Positions 1 to 6,264 are shown, numbered from the stretch's first letter. The stretch is 9,126 bases of DNA from Phycisphaerae bacterium (GCA_030614945.1 JAUXAH010000062.1:1-9126); one strand, 5' to 3'. Numbers and translations are program-made. Notes: generated from the sequence alone by a model not told the origin.

Positions 1-102
1 GTCGGTATTAAGTGCGTTTGCTTTGATAGAAACCGCTATAAGTTTCATGGCAGAGTTAAGGCTCTTGCTGAAGCGGCAAGAAAGACTGGGCTGTTTTTTT
101 AA
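1..102 (+). CDS. rplR: 50S ribosomal protein L18, C-terminal end (5' truncated by window)
   Basis: The first 33 codons are open from base 1 and end at TAA (100-102). The peptide contains the L18 C-terminal pattern '[20 protein letters not shown]' and ends in GLFF, close to the usual '..GLEF' end of the family. L18 binds 5S rRNA and helps place it in the central protuberance of the large subunit. Its position directly before rpsE is the standard spc-operon order. The gene starts outside the window, so its N-terminus and start cannot be judged. The gap to rpsE is only 26 nt, which indicates co-transcription. Confidence 0.93.
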   Translation, partial: VGIKCVCFDRNRYKFHGRVKALAEAARKTGLFF

Positions 103-118
103 AAAAGCGACAGAGTTT

Positions 119-123
119 GGAGG
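119..123 (+). promoter_or_regulatory. Shine-Dalgarno site that fixes the rpsE start
   Basis: GGAGG lies 5 nt before TTG at 129. An earlier in-frame TTG at 117 overlaps this site and has no ribosome-binding site of its own. The TTG at 129 is therefore the better start. Confidence 0.75.
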
Positions 124-128
124 AAAAA

Positions 129-713
129 TTGGCAGCAGAACAGGTTAAACCTGTTAGAAGTAGGACCTCAGAGGGAAGTGGCGCACCATCGGCGCAGACT
201 TCTAACGGGGTTAAACTGTCTGACCAGGAAGAACGGCCGTTGGAAGATACGGTCGTAAAGATATTTCGCTGTTCCAAGGTCGTCAAGGGAGGCCGCCGCT
301 TCAGCTTTGCGGCATTGGTTGTGATTGGTGACCGTGAAGGCACGGTGGGTATTGGTTATGGTAAGGCCAAGGAAGTCCCACTGGCGGTTGAGAAAGCGAT
401 GAAAGATGCAAAAAAAACTTTGCACAAAATAGCTTTGGTTGGCCGAACGATTCCATACCAGGTCAACGGCAAATACAGAGCTACGAAGATAACATTGGTT
501 CCGGCCAGCCCCGGCACCGGAGTTATCGCCGGCTCCAGCGCTCGAGCAGTACTCGAATTGTCCGGTGTGCAGGATGTCCTTACAAAAGTTTACGGAAGCT
601 CCTCTGCTAAAAATGTTGTCAAAGCTACGTTGGATGGGTTGTTGAGATTACGCAGCAAAGAAGCGGTTGAATCTCTTCGCGGCGTAGAAGTTGAAGCGAT
701 GAAAAGGTGGTGA
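129..713 (+). CDS. rpsE: 30S ribosomal protein S5
   Basis: S5 is a small-subunit protein important for decoding accuracy and for the mRNA entry site. From TTG 129 the protein has 194 residues, against about 167 in E. coli. The N-terminal S5 RNA-binding domain begins near residue 40 and contains VVKGGRRFSF (51-60), followed by the GIGYGKAKEVP stretch. The C-terminal domain has ASPGTGVIAG and NVVKATLDGL, both typical of the family. Compared with E. coli, about 27 extra residues precede the KGGR motif; they are rich in Ser, Gly, Glu and Pro and are probably disordered. The GGAGG at 119-123 supports this TTG start; a start at 117 would add four residues. The gene ends 7 nt before rplO, and no rpmD lies between them. 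Confidence 0.95.
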   Translation: MAAEQVKPVRSRTSEGSGAPSAQTSNGVKLSDQEERPLEDTVVKIFRCSKVVKGGRRFSFAALVVIGDREGTVGIGYGKAKEVPLAVEKAMKDAKKTLHKIALVGRTIPYQVNGKYRATKITLVPASPGTGVIAGSSARAVLELSGVQDVLTKVYGSSSAKNVVKATLDGLLRLRSKEAVESLRGVEVEAMKRW

Positions 714-720
714 TAATTTA

Positions 721-1167
721 ATGTTGAATTATGAAATAACTTCTATCGCAGGTAAACATAAAGCTCGGCGGCGTGTTGGTAGAGGCACCGGCACCGGCCG
801 AGGCAAAACCTGTGGTCGAGGCCACAAAGGTAGTGCCAGCAGGGCCGGCTCGACTTCCGTGTCGCTTTATGAAGGTGGCCAGATGCCTTTATTTCGCAGA
901 CTGCCAAAACGCGGCTTTAGTAATTATAAGTTCGCAACACGATACCAAATTGTTAACATATCACAATTGGAAAGATTTGACGAAGGTGCTGCCGTTGGTG
1001 TAGAACAATTATCCGATGCAGGACTGATTCTCAGCTGCAAAAGTAAAGTTAAGATTCTTGGTAATGGCGAGCTGACAAGGAAGTTGGAGGTGGCAGCGCA
1101 TAAATTTAGCAAAACTGCAGAGCAGAAGATTATAGGCTGCGGTGGCACGGCAAAAGTGATAAAATAG
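721..1167 (+). CDS. rplO: 50S ribosomal protein L15
   Basis: L15 is a late-assembly protein of the large subunit that contacts 23S rRNA through a long basic N-terminal extension. The 148-residue product is close to the normal length (about 145). It has the Gly/Arg-rich N-terminal region RRVGRGTGTGRGKTCGRGHK (17-36) and the family hallmark GGQMPLFRRLPKRGF (52-66). The C-terminal half (about 75-148) is the compact globular domain. Translation starts at ATG 721; GGTGAT (709-714), overlapping the rpsE stop, matches the extended anti-Shine-Dalgarno sequence. The tight spacing suggests translational coupling with rpsE. In most bacteria rpmD would sit just before this gene, but it is absent here. 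Confidence 0.96.
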   Translation: MLNYEITSIAGKHKARRRVGRGTGTGRGKTCGRGHKGSASRAGSTSVSLYEGGQMPLFRRLPKRGFSNYKFATRYQIVNISQLERFDEGAAVGVEQLSDAGLILSCKSKVKILGNGELTRKLEVAAHKFSKTAEQKIIGCGGTAKVIK

Positions 1168-1212
1168 CCGATTTAATTATTGCAAAGTGAAACACTATCG
1201 GAAAATATAGAA

Positions 1213-2595
1213 ATGCTTGGGACAGTATTTAACATATTCAGAATCCCGGACCTGCGCAACAAGATTCTTTTTACTGTGGCGCTGCTGATAATATACAGGG
1301 TTGGTTTCCATATCCCCATTCCCTATTTTAACCATAAGAAGATAGCTGACACCCTTAACGCTCAACAAGCCGGTGGCCAAACAGATACTCCAATTGGTAG
1401 AGCGGTTGAAATGATGCAAATGTTCAGCGGTGGAACTCTGAGTAAAAGCAGCTTGTTTGGCCTGGGAATTATGCCCTATATTACCGCATCGATTATCCTT
1501 ATGTTGCTGGGCGAGGTCATTCCCGCTTTGAAGAAGTTACGTCAGGAAGGCCAGACCGGCCATAAAAAGATACAGGAGTACACACGATACTTGACGGTAC
1601 TGATATGTATCATTCAGTCTATGATGGCTATTAAGTATCTCAGTTTCGTCGTGCCGGGGGCATTCGATGCCGATGTGTACTACCAGGCATTGATAATGGG
1701 GGTTGTTGGTATGACGGCCGGAACTGTCTTCTTGATGTGGCTCGGTGAGCAGATAGATGAATACGGCATAGGCAATGGAATCAGTTTGATAATTATGGCC
1801 GGCATTCTATCTCGAATGCCCTGGGCAATTGACAGGCTCGCCGAGAGGGTTGACTTTAGATTCGATGCACCGACAGGAACCGTAGGCCCGGCACAGATAT
1901 TGTTCCTGATAGCAGCGTTCGTATTCGTTGTTGCCGGTGCCATACTGATAACGCAGGGCCAGCGCCGAATACCGATTCAGCAGGCAAAACAGATGCGAGG
2001 CCGCAGGGTTTATGGCGGCCAAAGACATTATTTGCCGCTTCGTGTCAATCACGGCGGAGTGATGCCGATAATCTTCGCATCGGCCTTTATGATGTTCCCG
2101 CCGCTGATAATTAGCCAGTTGATAAACATAGAGAGGTTCAGAGGTTCAGCGTTTCTTGTGGATTTGCAGAATGCCTTGACACCCGGTAGCGCTTATACAT
2201 ACAACGTTTTGTATATGTTATTGATATTTCTGTTCGCTTATTTCTGGACAACGGTGCAGTTCCAGCCGAAAGAGATGGCCAAAAATTTGCGGGATTCCGG
2301 AAGCTTCATCCCCGGCCTTCGGCCAGGACGCAGAACCGCTGATTACCTCGAAACCGTGATGACCAGAATCACCTATTTCGGAGCGTCATTTCTGGCCATA
2401 ATCGCCATCGTGCCCACCGTTATTAATATTTTGTTGGGAATTGATTGGGCAGTGGCAATGTTTTTGGGCGGCACCGGTTTATTGATAGTTGTCAGTGTCT
2501 CGCTGGACCTCGTTCAGAAAATTGAGGCCAACCTCTTGATGCGCAGCTATGAGGGTTTCAGTGGAGCCGGCAGGATAAAAGGAGCTTATAGATGA
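1213..2595 (+). CDS. secY: Protein translocase subunit SecY
   Basis: SecY forms the protein-conducting channel of the Sec translocon in the inner membrane, working with SecE, SecG and SecA. From ATG 1213 it has 460 residues, slightly more than the usual 430-445, with about ten hydrophobic segments. Recognisable parts are the N-terminus FNIFRIPDLRNKILF leading into TM1, GLGIMPYITASIILMLL (TM2 signature, about 84-100), the cytosolic loop GQRRIPIQQAK (about 249-259) and the C5 loop GSFIPGLRPGRRTADYL with the conserved Arg at about 370 that contacts SecA or the ribosome. A TTG at 1180 would add 11 residues but has no ribosome-binding site; GGAAAA lies 7 nt before ATG 1213. The end overlaps adk by 4 nt (ATGA), which indicates translational coupling. 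Confidence 0.95.
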   Translation: MLGTVFNIFRIPDLRNKILFTVALLIIYRVGFHIPIPYFNHKKIADTLNAQQAGGQTDTPIGRAVEMMQMFSGGTLSKSSLFGLGIMPYITASIILMLLGEVIPALKKLRQEGQTGHKKIQEYTRYLTVLICIIQSMMAIKYLSFVVPGAFDADVYYQALIMGVVGMTAGTVFLMWLGEQIDEYGIGNGISLIIMAGILSRMPWAIDRLAERVDFRFDAPTGTVGPAQILFLIAAFVFVVAGAILITQGQRRIPIQQAKQMRGRRVYGGQRHYLPLRVNHGGVMPIIFASAFMMFPPLIISQLINIERFRGSAFLVDLQNALTPGSAYTYNVLYMLLIFLFAYFWTTVQFQPKEMAKNLRDSGSFIPGLRPGRRTADYLETVMTRITYFGASFLAIIAIVPTVINILLGIDWAVAMFLGGTGLLIVVSVSLDLVQKIEANLLMRSYEGFSGAGRIKGAYR

Positions 2596-3251
2596 GGATA
2601 GTTTTGTTGGGCGCACCTGGTGCGGGCAAAGGAACCCAGTGCAAGCATATTGTTGCCGGATATGGTCTGCTCCATCTGTCCAGCGGAGATATCTTACGAC
2701 AGGAAAGAGCAGCAGGCACCGAGCTGGGGAAAAAGGCCCAGAGCTATATGGACTCGGGTGCACTTGTGCCCGACGAAATAATAGTTGAAATGATGGCCGG
2801 CGCAATAAAAAAGGCACCTGAGGCTGGTTTTATACTCGATGGTTTTCCCAGAACCGTTAATCAGGCCGCCGAACTTGATAAATCGTTGGCTTCGACCAAC
2901 AAAAAAATAGACGCTGTTTTGAACCTGAAGATAGATGACCGGATAGTAGCTGAGCGAATGACCGGAAGAAGAAGCTGTCCTCAATGCGGTGCGGTTTACC
3001 ACATTGAAAACCTGAAGCCAAAAGTCGAAGAAATATGTGACAACGATGGCGCCAGGCTCATCCAGCGGCCGGATGACAGCCCTGAGGTAGTGGCGAATCG
3101 GCTTAAGACCTATCACCAGCAGACAGAGCCGGTGGTGGATTACTATAGAAATAGCAACAACAGCGCGGTTTATGACATCGATGCTAACAAAGATGCCGAC
3201 GAGGTAAGCGTTTTAGTATTCGAGAAGCTGGACGCCCTCGTCAAAACGTGA
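2592..3251 (+). CDS. adk: Adenylate kinase (long form, zinc-type LID)
   Basis: This enzyme catalyses ATP + AMP to 2 ADP in the cytosol. The 219-residue protein is a long-form adenylate kinase. The P-loop GAPGAGKGT spans 7-15, the AMP-binding LDGFPRT spans 82-88, and the LID domain covers about 122-162 and ends with QRPDD. The LID carries Cys129, Cys132, Cys149 and Asp152, the same Cys3-Asp set that binds zinc in Bacillus subtilis Adk, so a structural zinc is expected. AAAAGGAG (2577-2584) sits 7 nt before the ATG, and the start overlaps the secY stop. Location after secY and before map is common in many bacteria. A 7-bp repeat array follows the stop codon almost at once. Confidence 0.97.
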   Translation: MRIVLLGAPGAGKGTQCKHIVAGYGLLHLSSGDILRQERAAGTELGKKAQSYMDSGALVPDEIIVEMMAGAIKKAPEAGFILDGFPRTVNQAAELDKSLASTNKKIDAVLNLKIDDRIVAERMTGRRSCPQCGAVYHIENLKPKVEEICDNDGARLIQRPDDSPEVVANRLKTYHQQTEPVVDYYRNSNNSAVYDIDANKDADEVSVLVFEKLDALVKT

Positions 3252-3256
3252 AGAGT

Positions 3257-3284
3257 GTGAAGCGAAATACGAGATACGAAATTA
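3257..3284. repeat. Heptanucleotide array in the adk-map gap
   Basis: Four consecutive 7-base units fill the gap: GTGAAGC at 3257, GAAATAC at 3264, GAGATAC at 3271, and GAAATTA at 3278. A further partial unit, GTGAAGA, overlaps the adk stop codon (3248-3254). The array ends one base before the map ATG and leaves no room for a separate Shine-Dalgarno site. It belongs to the same family as the arrays at 4086, 4321, 4484, 4939 and 8387. Confidence 0.8.
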
Positions 3285-3285
3285 A

Positions 3286-4071
3286 ATGGCTATAACGCTT
3301 TGCAGCCGAAGGGAAATTGAGTTAATTCGTAAAGCGGGTGCAGTTGTAGCCGACGTTCTTTCAAAATTGCAAGAGATTGCCGAGCCGGGAGTAAGTACCG
3401 CCCAGTTGGATGCCGTGGCCTCGCAAATGACTGCTGATGCCGGAGCAGCGGCTCTGTTTAAGGGTGTCCGCGGCCCATATGCTAAAATGCCGTTTCCGGG
3501 TGCAATTTGCGCCTCGATAAATGAGCAGGTCGTTCATGGGATTCCTTCAGGGAATACAAAGCTCGAGGGCGGCGAGATCCTGAGCATTGATTTTGGCGTC
3601 AAACTTGACGGCTATTGTGGAGATGCTGCTGTTACGATTGCTATAGGTAAAATTTCTGAGCATAAACGCAAACTTATGGACGTAACAAGGCACGTTCTCG
3701 ACATAGCAATAGCGAAGGTTGCGCCGGCTGTTAAGTGGAGCCAGGTTGCTGCACAAATGCAGCATTACGCTGAATCAGCCGGCTTTTCGGTAGTAAAAGA
3801 CTTTGTTGGACACGGGATTGGCAGAAAAATGCACGAAGAGCCGAGACTGCCCAACTTTGTCAGCGACGATTTGCTGGCCAATGACATTGTTTTGACCGAG
3901 GGAATGGTTTTGGCAGTTGAGCCGATGATTAACGCCGGCACCAGTGCCGTGCGGACACTGAAAAACGGCTGGACAGTCGTAACAAAAGATGGTAAATGCT
4001 CGGCTCATTTTGAACATACAATTGCGATAGTGAAAAATGGTTGTGAGGTGTTGACGGCAAAAAGACGCTGA
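3286..4071 (+). CDS. map: Methionine aminopeptidase, type I
   Basis: Map removes the initiator Met from new proteins when the second residue is small. The 261-residue product is a typical type I enzyme without an N-terminal extension. The five metal ligands of the pita-bread fold are present: Asp102 and Asp113 (in SIDFGVKLDGYCGD), His176 (in GHGIGRKMHEEP), Glu212 (in VEPM) and Glu243 (in HFEHT). They correspond to E. coli Asp97, Asp108, His171, Glu204 and Glu235. The substrate-site His84 and His183 are also present. No standard Shine-Dalgarno site precedes ATG 3286; a 7-bp repeat array directly abuts it, so translation may rely on an unstructured A-rich leader. Placement before infA is usual for this operon. 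Confidence 0.97.
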   Translation: MAITLCSRREIELIRKAGAVVADVLSKLQEIAEPGVSTAQLDAVASQMTADAGAAALFKGVRGPYAKMPFPGAICASINEQVVHGIPSGNTKLEGGEILSIDFGVKLDGYCGDAAVTIAIGKISEHKRKLMDVTRHVLDIAIAKVAPAVKWSQVAAQMQHYAESAGFSVVKDFVGHGIGRKMHEEPRLPNFVSDDLLANDIVLTEGMVLAVEPMINAGTSAVRTLKNGWTVVTKDGKCSAHFEHTIAIVKNGCEVLTAKRR

Positions 4072-4085
4072 ATCGTATTCCGAAC

Positions 4086-4104
4086 GAAACACGAGACACG
4101 AAAA
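4086..4104. repeat. Heptanucleotide array in the map-infA gap (CAC variant)
   Basis: GAAACAC at 4086 is followed in phase by GAGACAC at 4093 and the partial unit GAAAA at 4100, which ends at the infA ATG. ACACGAGACACGA (4089-4101) is a perfect inverted match to 4321-4333, just after infA. The CAC form of the unit is found only on these two sides of infA; the other arrays have TAC. Confidence 0.78.
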
Positions 4105-4320
4105 ATGCCAAAGAAGGACACAATAAGATTGCAAGCCAAGGTGGTCGATGCTTTGCCGAATGCAATGTTTAGAGTGGAATTAGAAAACGGCCACAAGGTT
4201 TTGGCGCATGTTTCGGGCAAAATGCGAATGAATTTTATTCGAATTTTGCCGGGCGATACGGTTGTGGTTGAAATGTCTCCTTATGATTTGAATAGAGGCC
4301 GAATAATTCTCCGGCATTAG
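4105..4320 (+). CDS. infA: Translation initiation factor IF-1
   Basis: IF-1 is a small OB-fold protein that binds the ribosomal A site during initiation and supports IF-2 and IF-3. The 71-residue product matches the family length (72 in E. coli) and follows it closely throughout: [15 protein letters not shown] (16-30), [18 protein letters not shown] and the C-terminal [12 protein letters not shown]. The start is ATG 4105. It has no clear Shine-Dalgarno sequence; the leader is a 7-bp repeat array with only GAGA-type purine runs. The gene is bracketed by inverted copies of that repeat. Confidence 0.97.
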   Translation: MPKKDTIRLQAKVVDALPNAMFRVELENGHKVLAHVSGKMRMNFIRILPGDTVVVEMSPYDLNRGRIILRH

Positions 4321-4341
4321 TCGTGTCTCGTGTGCCGTATG
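4321..4341. repeat. Inverted heptanucleotide array after infA
   Basis: Directly after the infA stop the 7-base unit occurs in the opposite orientation: TCGTGTC at 4321, TCGTGTG at 4328 and CCGTATG at 4335. Their complements are GACACGA, CACACGA and CATACGG. The first 13 bases are the perfect reverse complement of 4089-4101. The remaining 21 bases to rpmJ contain TAGGT as the only weak ribosome-binding candidate. Confidence 0.72.
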
Positions 4342-4362
4342 GAAAGTCGGTAGGTATGAAAA

Positions 4363-4476
4363 ATGAAGGTTAGAAGTTCTGTAAAACGTATATGTGAGAA
4401 TTGCAAGATTGTTCGTCGCAAAGGTGTCGTGCGGGTGATTTGTACAAACCCGCGACACAAACAGCGCCAGGGTTGA
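4363..4476 (+). CDS. rpmJ: 50S ribosomal protein L36 (zinc form)
   Basis: This 37-residue gene is easily missed because of its size. The product begins [15 protein letters not shown] and ends NPRHKQRQG, matching L36 over its full length. Cys11, Cys14, Cys27 and His32 form the zinc ribbon of the zinc-binding ('C+') version of L36. L36 binds 23S rRNA near the peptidyl-transferase region late in assembly. The order infA-rpmJ-rpsM is the standard bacterial one. The start is ATG 4363; the stop is TGA 4474-4476, which shows that UGA is a normal stop in this genome. Confidence 0.97.
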   Translation: MKVRSSVKRICENCKIVRRKGVVRVICTNPRHKQRQG

Positions 4477-4483
4477 TTTTGTC

Positions 4484-4518
4484 GTGAAGCGTGAAGCCGG
4501 ATACGAGAAGGAGCTGAT
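4484..4518. repeat. Heptanucleotide array in the rpmJ-rpsM gap
   Basis: Five 7-base steps run in phase up to the rpsM ATG: GTGAAGC at 4484, an identical copy at 4491, CGGATAC at 4498, GAGAAGG at 4505 and AGCTGAT at 4512. The last two units are diverged and together form the Shine-Dalgarno site of rpsM. The first two units are identical to the unit at 3257. Confidence 0.75.
4508..4513 (+). promoter_or_regulatory. Shine-Dalgarno site of rpsM formed within the repeat array
   Basis: AAGGAG lies 5 nt before the rpsM ATG. It spans the junction of the fourth and fifth 7-base steps of the array, so the ribosome-binding site appears to be a variant of the repeat itself. Confidence 0.75.
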
Positions 4519-4902
4519 ATGCCGCGTATAGTTGGTGTTGATATTCCTAATGACAAATCCATATGGATTTCATTGACCGGTATTGGTGGTATAGGTAGAT
4601 ATACCTCGGAACAGATTTTGAAAGAAGCCGGAATCGAAAAAAGCACAAAGGCCGGCAAACTCTCCGAAGATGAGCTTAGCCGCATAACACAGACTATCGA
4701 CCGCAATTACATCGTGGGAGGACAGCTTCGCAGACAGGTAGCTCAAAATATCAGTCGGTTGCGCGATATAAACTGTTACAGAGGCATTCGCCACAGAAGG
4801 GGTTTGCCCGTTCGGGGTCAGTGTACTCAAAGCAATGCACGCACTCGAAAAGGCCCAAGAAAGACGGTGGCAGGCAAGAAGGGCGTAAAGGAAAAACGCT
4901 AA
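4519..4902 (+). CDS. rpsM: 30S ribosomal protein S13
   Basis: S13 sits in the head of the small subunit and contacts the P-site tRNA and 50S bridge elements. The 127-residue product is of normal length. It begins [13 protein letters not shown], has the helix-hairpin-helix region [12 protein letters not shown] (19-30), and carries the signature [16 protein letters not shown] (86-101) followed by [10 protein letters not shown] (106-115) and a basic C-terminal tail. Cys102 replaces the Arg of the common GQRT motif, a modest local variation. The start at ATG 4519 is backed by AAGGAG at 4508-4513. It heads the alpha-operon part of the cluster (rpsM-rpsK-rpsD-rpoA-rplQ). Confidence 0.97.
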   Translation: MPRIVGVDIPNDKSIWISLTGIGGIGRYTSEQILKEAGIEKSTKAGKLSEDELSRITQTIDRNYIVGGQLRRQVAQNISRLRDINCYRGIRHRRGLPVRGQCTQSNARTRKGPRKTVAGKKGVKEKR

Positions 4903-4938
4903 AACAAATTGATAATTGATTGCTGAAATAAGCAGCAC

Positions 4939-4959
4939 GATATACGAAATACGAGAAAA
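4939..4959. repeat. Heptanucleotide array in the rpsM-rpsK gap
   Basis: GATATAC at 4939, GAAATAC at 4946 and GAGAAAA at 4953 run in phase, three bases before the rpsK ATG. The GAAATAC unit is identical to those at 3264 and 8401. The first part of the gap (4903-4938) is not clearly repetitive; TGCT 4921-4924 and AGCA 4931-4934 could form a very short hairpin. Confidence 0.75.
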
Positions 4960-4962
4960 ATA

Positions 4963-5343
4963 ATGGCAAAAAGTGCAAGACGAAAAGTTAGAAGGAATGT
5001 CGCCAAGGCTATTGTGCACATAAAAGCGACATTCAACAACACGTTGATTACGATTACGGATTTAAATGGTGATACGATTTGCTCCGGTTCAACGGGCTGT
5101 GTCGGCTTCAAGGGCTCTCGCAAAAGCACGCCTTTTGCTGCTCAACAGGCTGCACAACGCTGTGCCAATACCGCTGTGCGTAATGGCGTGCGTGAGGTCG
5201 AAATCAGGGTTAAAGGACCCGGTTCGGGTCGTGAATCTGCCATCTCAGCCCTGCAGCAGGTGGGATTGCGCATCGCCTCGATAGAAGATGTCACGCCTCT
5301 ACCGCATGATGGTTGTAGACCGCCGAAGCGAAGACGTGTGTAG
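4963..5343 (+). CDS. rpsK: 30S ribosomal protein S11
   Basis: S11 lies in the small-subunit platform, next to the E-site mRNA and 16S rRNA. The 126-residue product has normal length. It contains [20 protein letters not shown] (17-36), [15 protein letters not shown] (47-61), [12 protein letters not shown] (83-94) and the C-terminus CRPPKRRRV. Residue 116, in the C-terminal PHDG, is Asp. The E. coli protein has Asn-Gly here (Asn119), which is converted to isoaspartate. No clear Shine-Dalgarno site precedes ATG 4963; the leader is a 7-bp repeat array followed by an A-rich stretch. A 167-nt AT-rich repeat region separates the gene from rpsD. Confidence 0.97.
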   Translation: MAKSARRKVRRNVAKAIVHIKATFNNTLITITDLNGDTICSGSTGCVGFKGSRKSTPFAAQQAAQRCANTAVRNGVREVEIRVKGPGSGRESAISALQQVGLRIASIEDVTPLPHDGCRPPKRRRV

Positions 5344-5480
5344 AAAAAATCAAAAGTTAAAAATTAAATATTAAAATTACAATGCAAAAATCAAAAATAC
5401 TAAAACATGAATATTTTCTTCTTCTTTTTGAATTTTGATTTGTCATTTTGCATTTTGCTTTTTATTTTTTGATTTTTTGA
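5344..5480. repeat. Long AT-rich inverted repeat with 7-base periodicity (rpsK-rpsD gap)
   Basis: The left half is A-rich and the right half T-rich, and A- or T-tracts recur about every 7 bases. The halves pair: AAAAAATCAAAA (5344-5355) is a perfect 12-nt match to the complement of 5467-5478, AATGCAAAA (5381-5389) to that of 5446-5454, and TCAAAA (5391-5396) to that of 5433-5438. The transcript could fold into one long interrupted hairpin starting right at the rpsK stop. It might act as a transcription attenuator or processing site, or be an inserted repeat with no function. No protein-coding ORF is seen here. Confidence 0.75.
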
Positions 5481-5510
5481 TGGTATTTGCGTTTATTCTG
5501 GAGATAAAGG

Positions 5511-6143
5511 ATGGGACGTTATCTTGGTCCATCTTGTAAGTATTGCCGTCGTGAAGGAATGAAGCTGATGCTCAAGGGCATTAGATGTGAGACGGCTAAG
5601 TGTCCGGTCGAGAAAAAACAGCGTAATTTGGCGCCAGGTATGCACGGTTGGCGCAGAAGCAGGGCAAGTGAATACGCTGTTCGCCTGCGGGAAAAGCAAA
5701 AAGTCAAGAGATACTATGGACTGTTTGAGCGGCAGTTTATGAAGTATTTTCACAAAGCCGAGCGGATAAAGGGAAATACCGGCGAGACCCTCCTGCAATT
5801 GCTGGAGAGACGTTTGGATAATGTGGTATATAAGTTGAATTTTGTGCCGTCGCGCAAGGCCGCAAGACAGCTGATTACTCACGGCCATATTTATGTAAAT
5901 GGACGCAAGGTCGATATCAGCGGTTATACTACAAAAGTCGGTGACAGATTAGCAGTCAAAGGTTCTGAAAAAAGCGTCAAAGAAGTAAAGCAGCAGTTGG
6001 AAAGCAACCCGAATTTTACCACACAAAGTTGGTTGCAATTGGACCGTGAAAAACCCGAAGCTGTCATTGTTGCTTTGCCAATCCGAGATGACGTTCAGAT
6101 TCCTGTCGAGGAGCAGTTGGTTGTAGAGTTCTGTTCGAGATAG
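5511..6143 (+). CDS. rpsD: 30S ribosomal protein S4 (zinc form)
   Basis: S4 is a primary 16S rRNA binder that nucleates small-subunit assembly; in E. coli it also represses the alpha operon. The 210-residue product matches zinc-type S4 proteins such as that of Thermus. The N-terminal domain has Cys9, Cys12, Cys26 and Cys31 as metal ligands, and DYAVRLREKQK-like EYAVRLREKQKVKRYYG follows. The S4 RNA-binding domain begins with LERRLDNVVYKLNF, with RQLITHGHIYVNGRKVDI inside it. The C-terminus is PVEEQLVVEFCSR. GGAG at 5500-5503 lies 7 nt before ATG 5511. Its position between rpsK and rpoA is as in proteobacteria, whereas in Bacillus rpsD lies elsewhere. Both flanking gaps contain AT-rich inverted repeats. 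Confidence 0.97.
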   Translation: MGRYLGPSCKYCRREGMKLMLKGIRCETAKCPVEKKQRNLAPGMHGWRRSRASEYAVRLREKQKVKRYYGLFERQFMKYFHKAERIKGNTGETLLQLLERRLDNVVYKLNFVPSRKAARQLITHGHIYVNGRKVDISGYTTKVGDRLAVKGSEKSVKEVKQQLESNPNFTTQSWLQLDREKPEAVIVALPIRDDVQIPVEEQLVVEFCSR

Positions 6144-6247
6144 TAGAAAACTAAAAACATAAAACGAAAAATCTAAAACCACAGCGTAAAATTTAAAAGT
6201 TTTGAATTTTTAATTATGTTTTTTCGATTTTGGCTTTAAGTTTTTAC
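6144..6247. repeat. AT-rich inverted repeat with 7-base periodicity (rpsD-rpoA gap)
   Basis: In the left half AAAA tracts recur every 7 bases from about 6147 to 6178; in the right half TTTT tracts recur every 7 bases from about 6200 to 6245. Pairings include TAAAAAC (6152-6158) with 6240-6246, CGAAAAA (6165-6171) with 6220-6226, and AAAATTTAAAA (6188-6198) with 6200-6210 (one G-U, with inner pairs opened for a loop). It has the same design as 5344-5480 but a different sequence. It ends just before the strong rpoA ribosome-binding site. Confidence 0.75.
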
Positions 6248-6264
6248 CTATTTGGGAGGCCTAT

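Noticed and set aside
117..128. Upstream TTG as the rpsE start
   Set aside because: It overlaps the GGAGG that serves TTG 129 and has no ribosome-binding site of its own.
773..1003. A 76-codon + strand frame inside rplO
   Set aside because: It lies wholly within the well-supported L15 gene in another frame and its product resembles nothing known.
1180..1212. TTG 1180 as the secY start
   Set aside because: No Shine-Dalgarno-like sequence precedes it, and SecY homologues begin close to the ATG at 1213. It remains possible.
3257..4959. CRISPR array
   Set aside because: The units are 7 bases long with no unique spacers, and the copies are scattered between genes.
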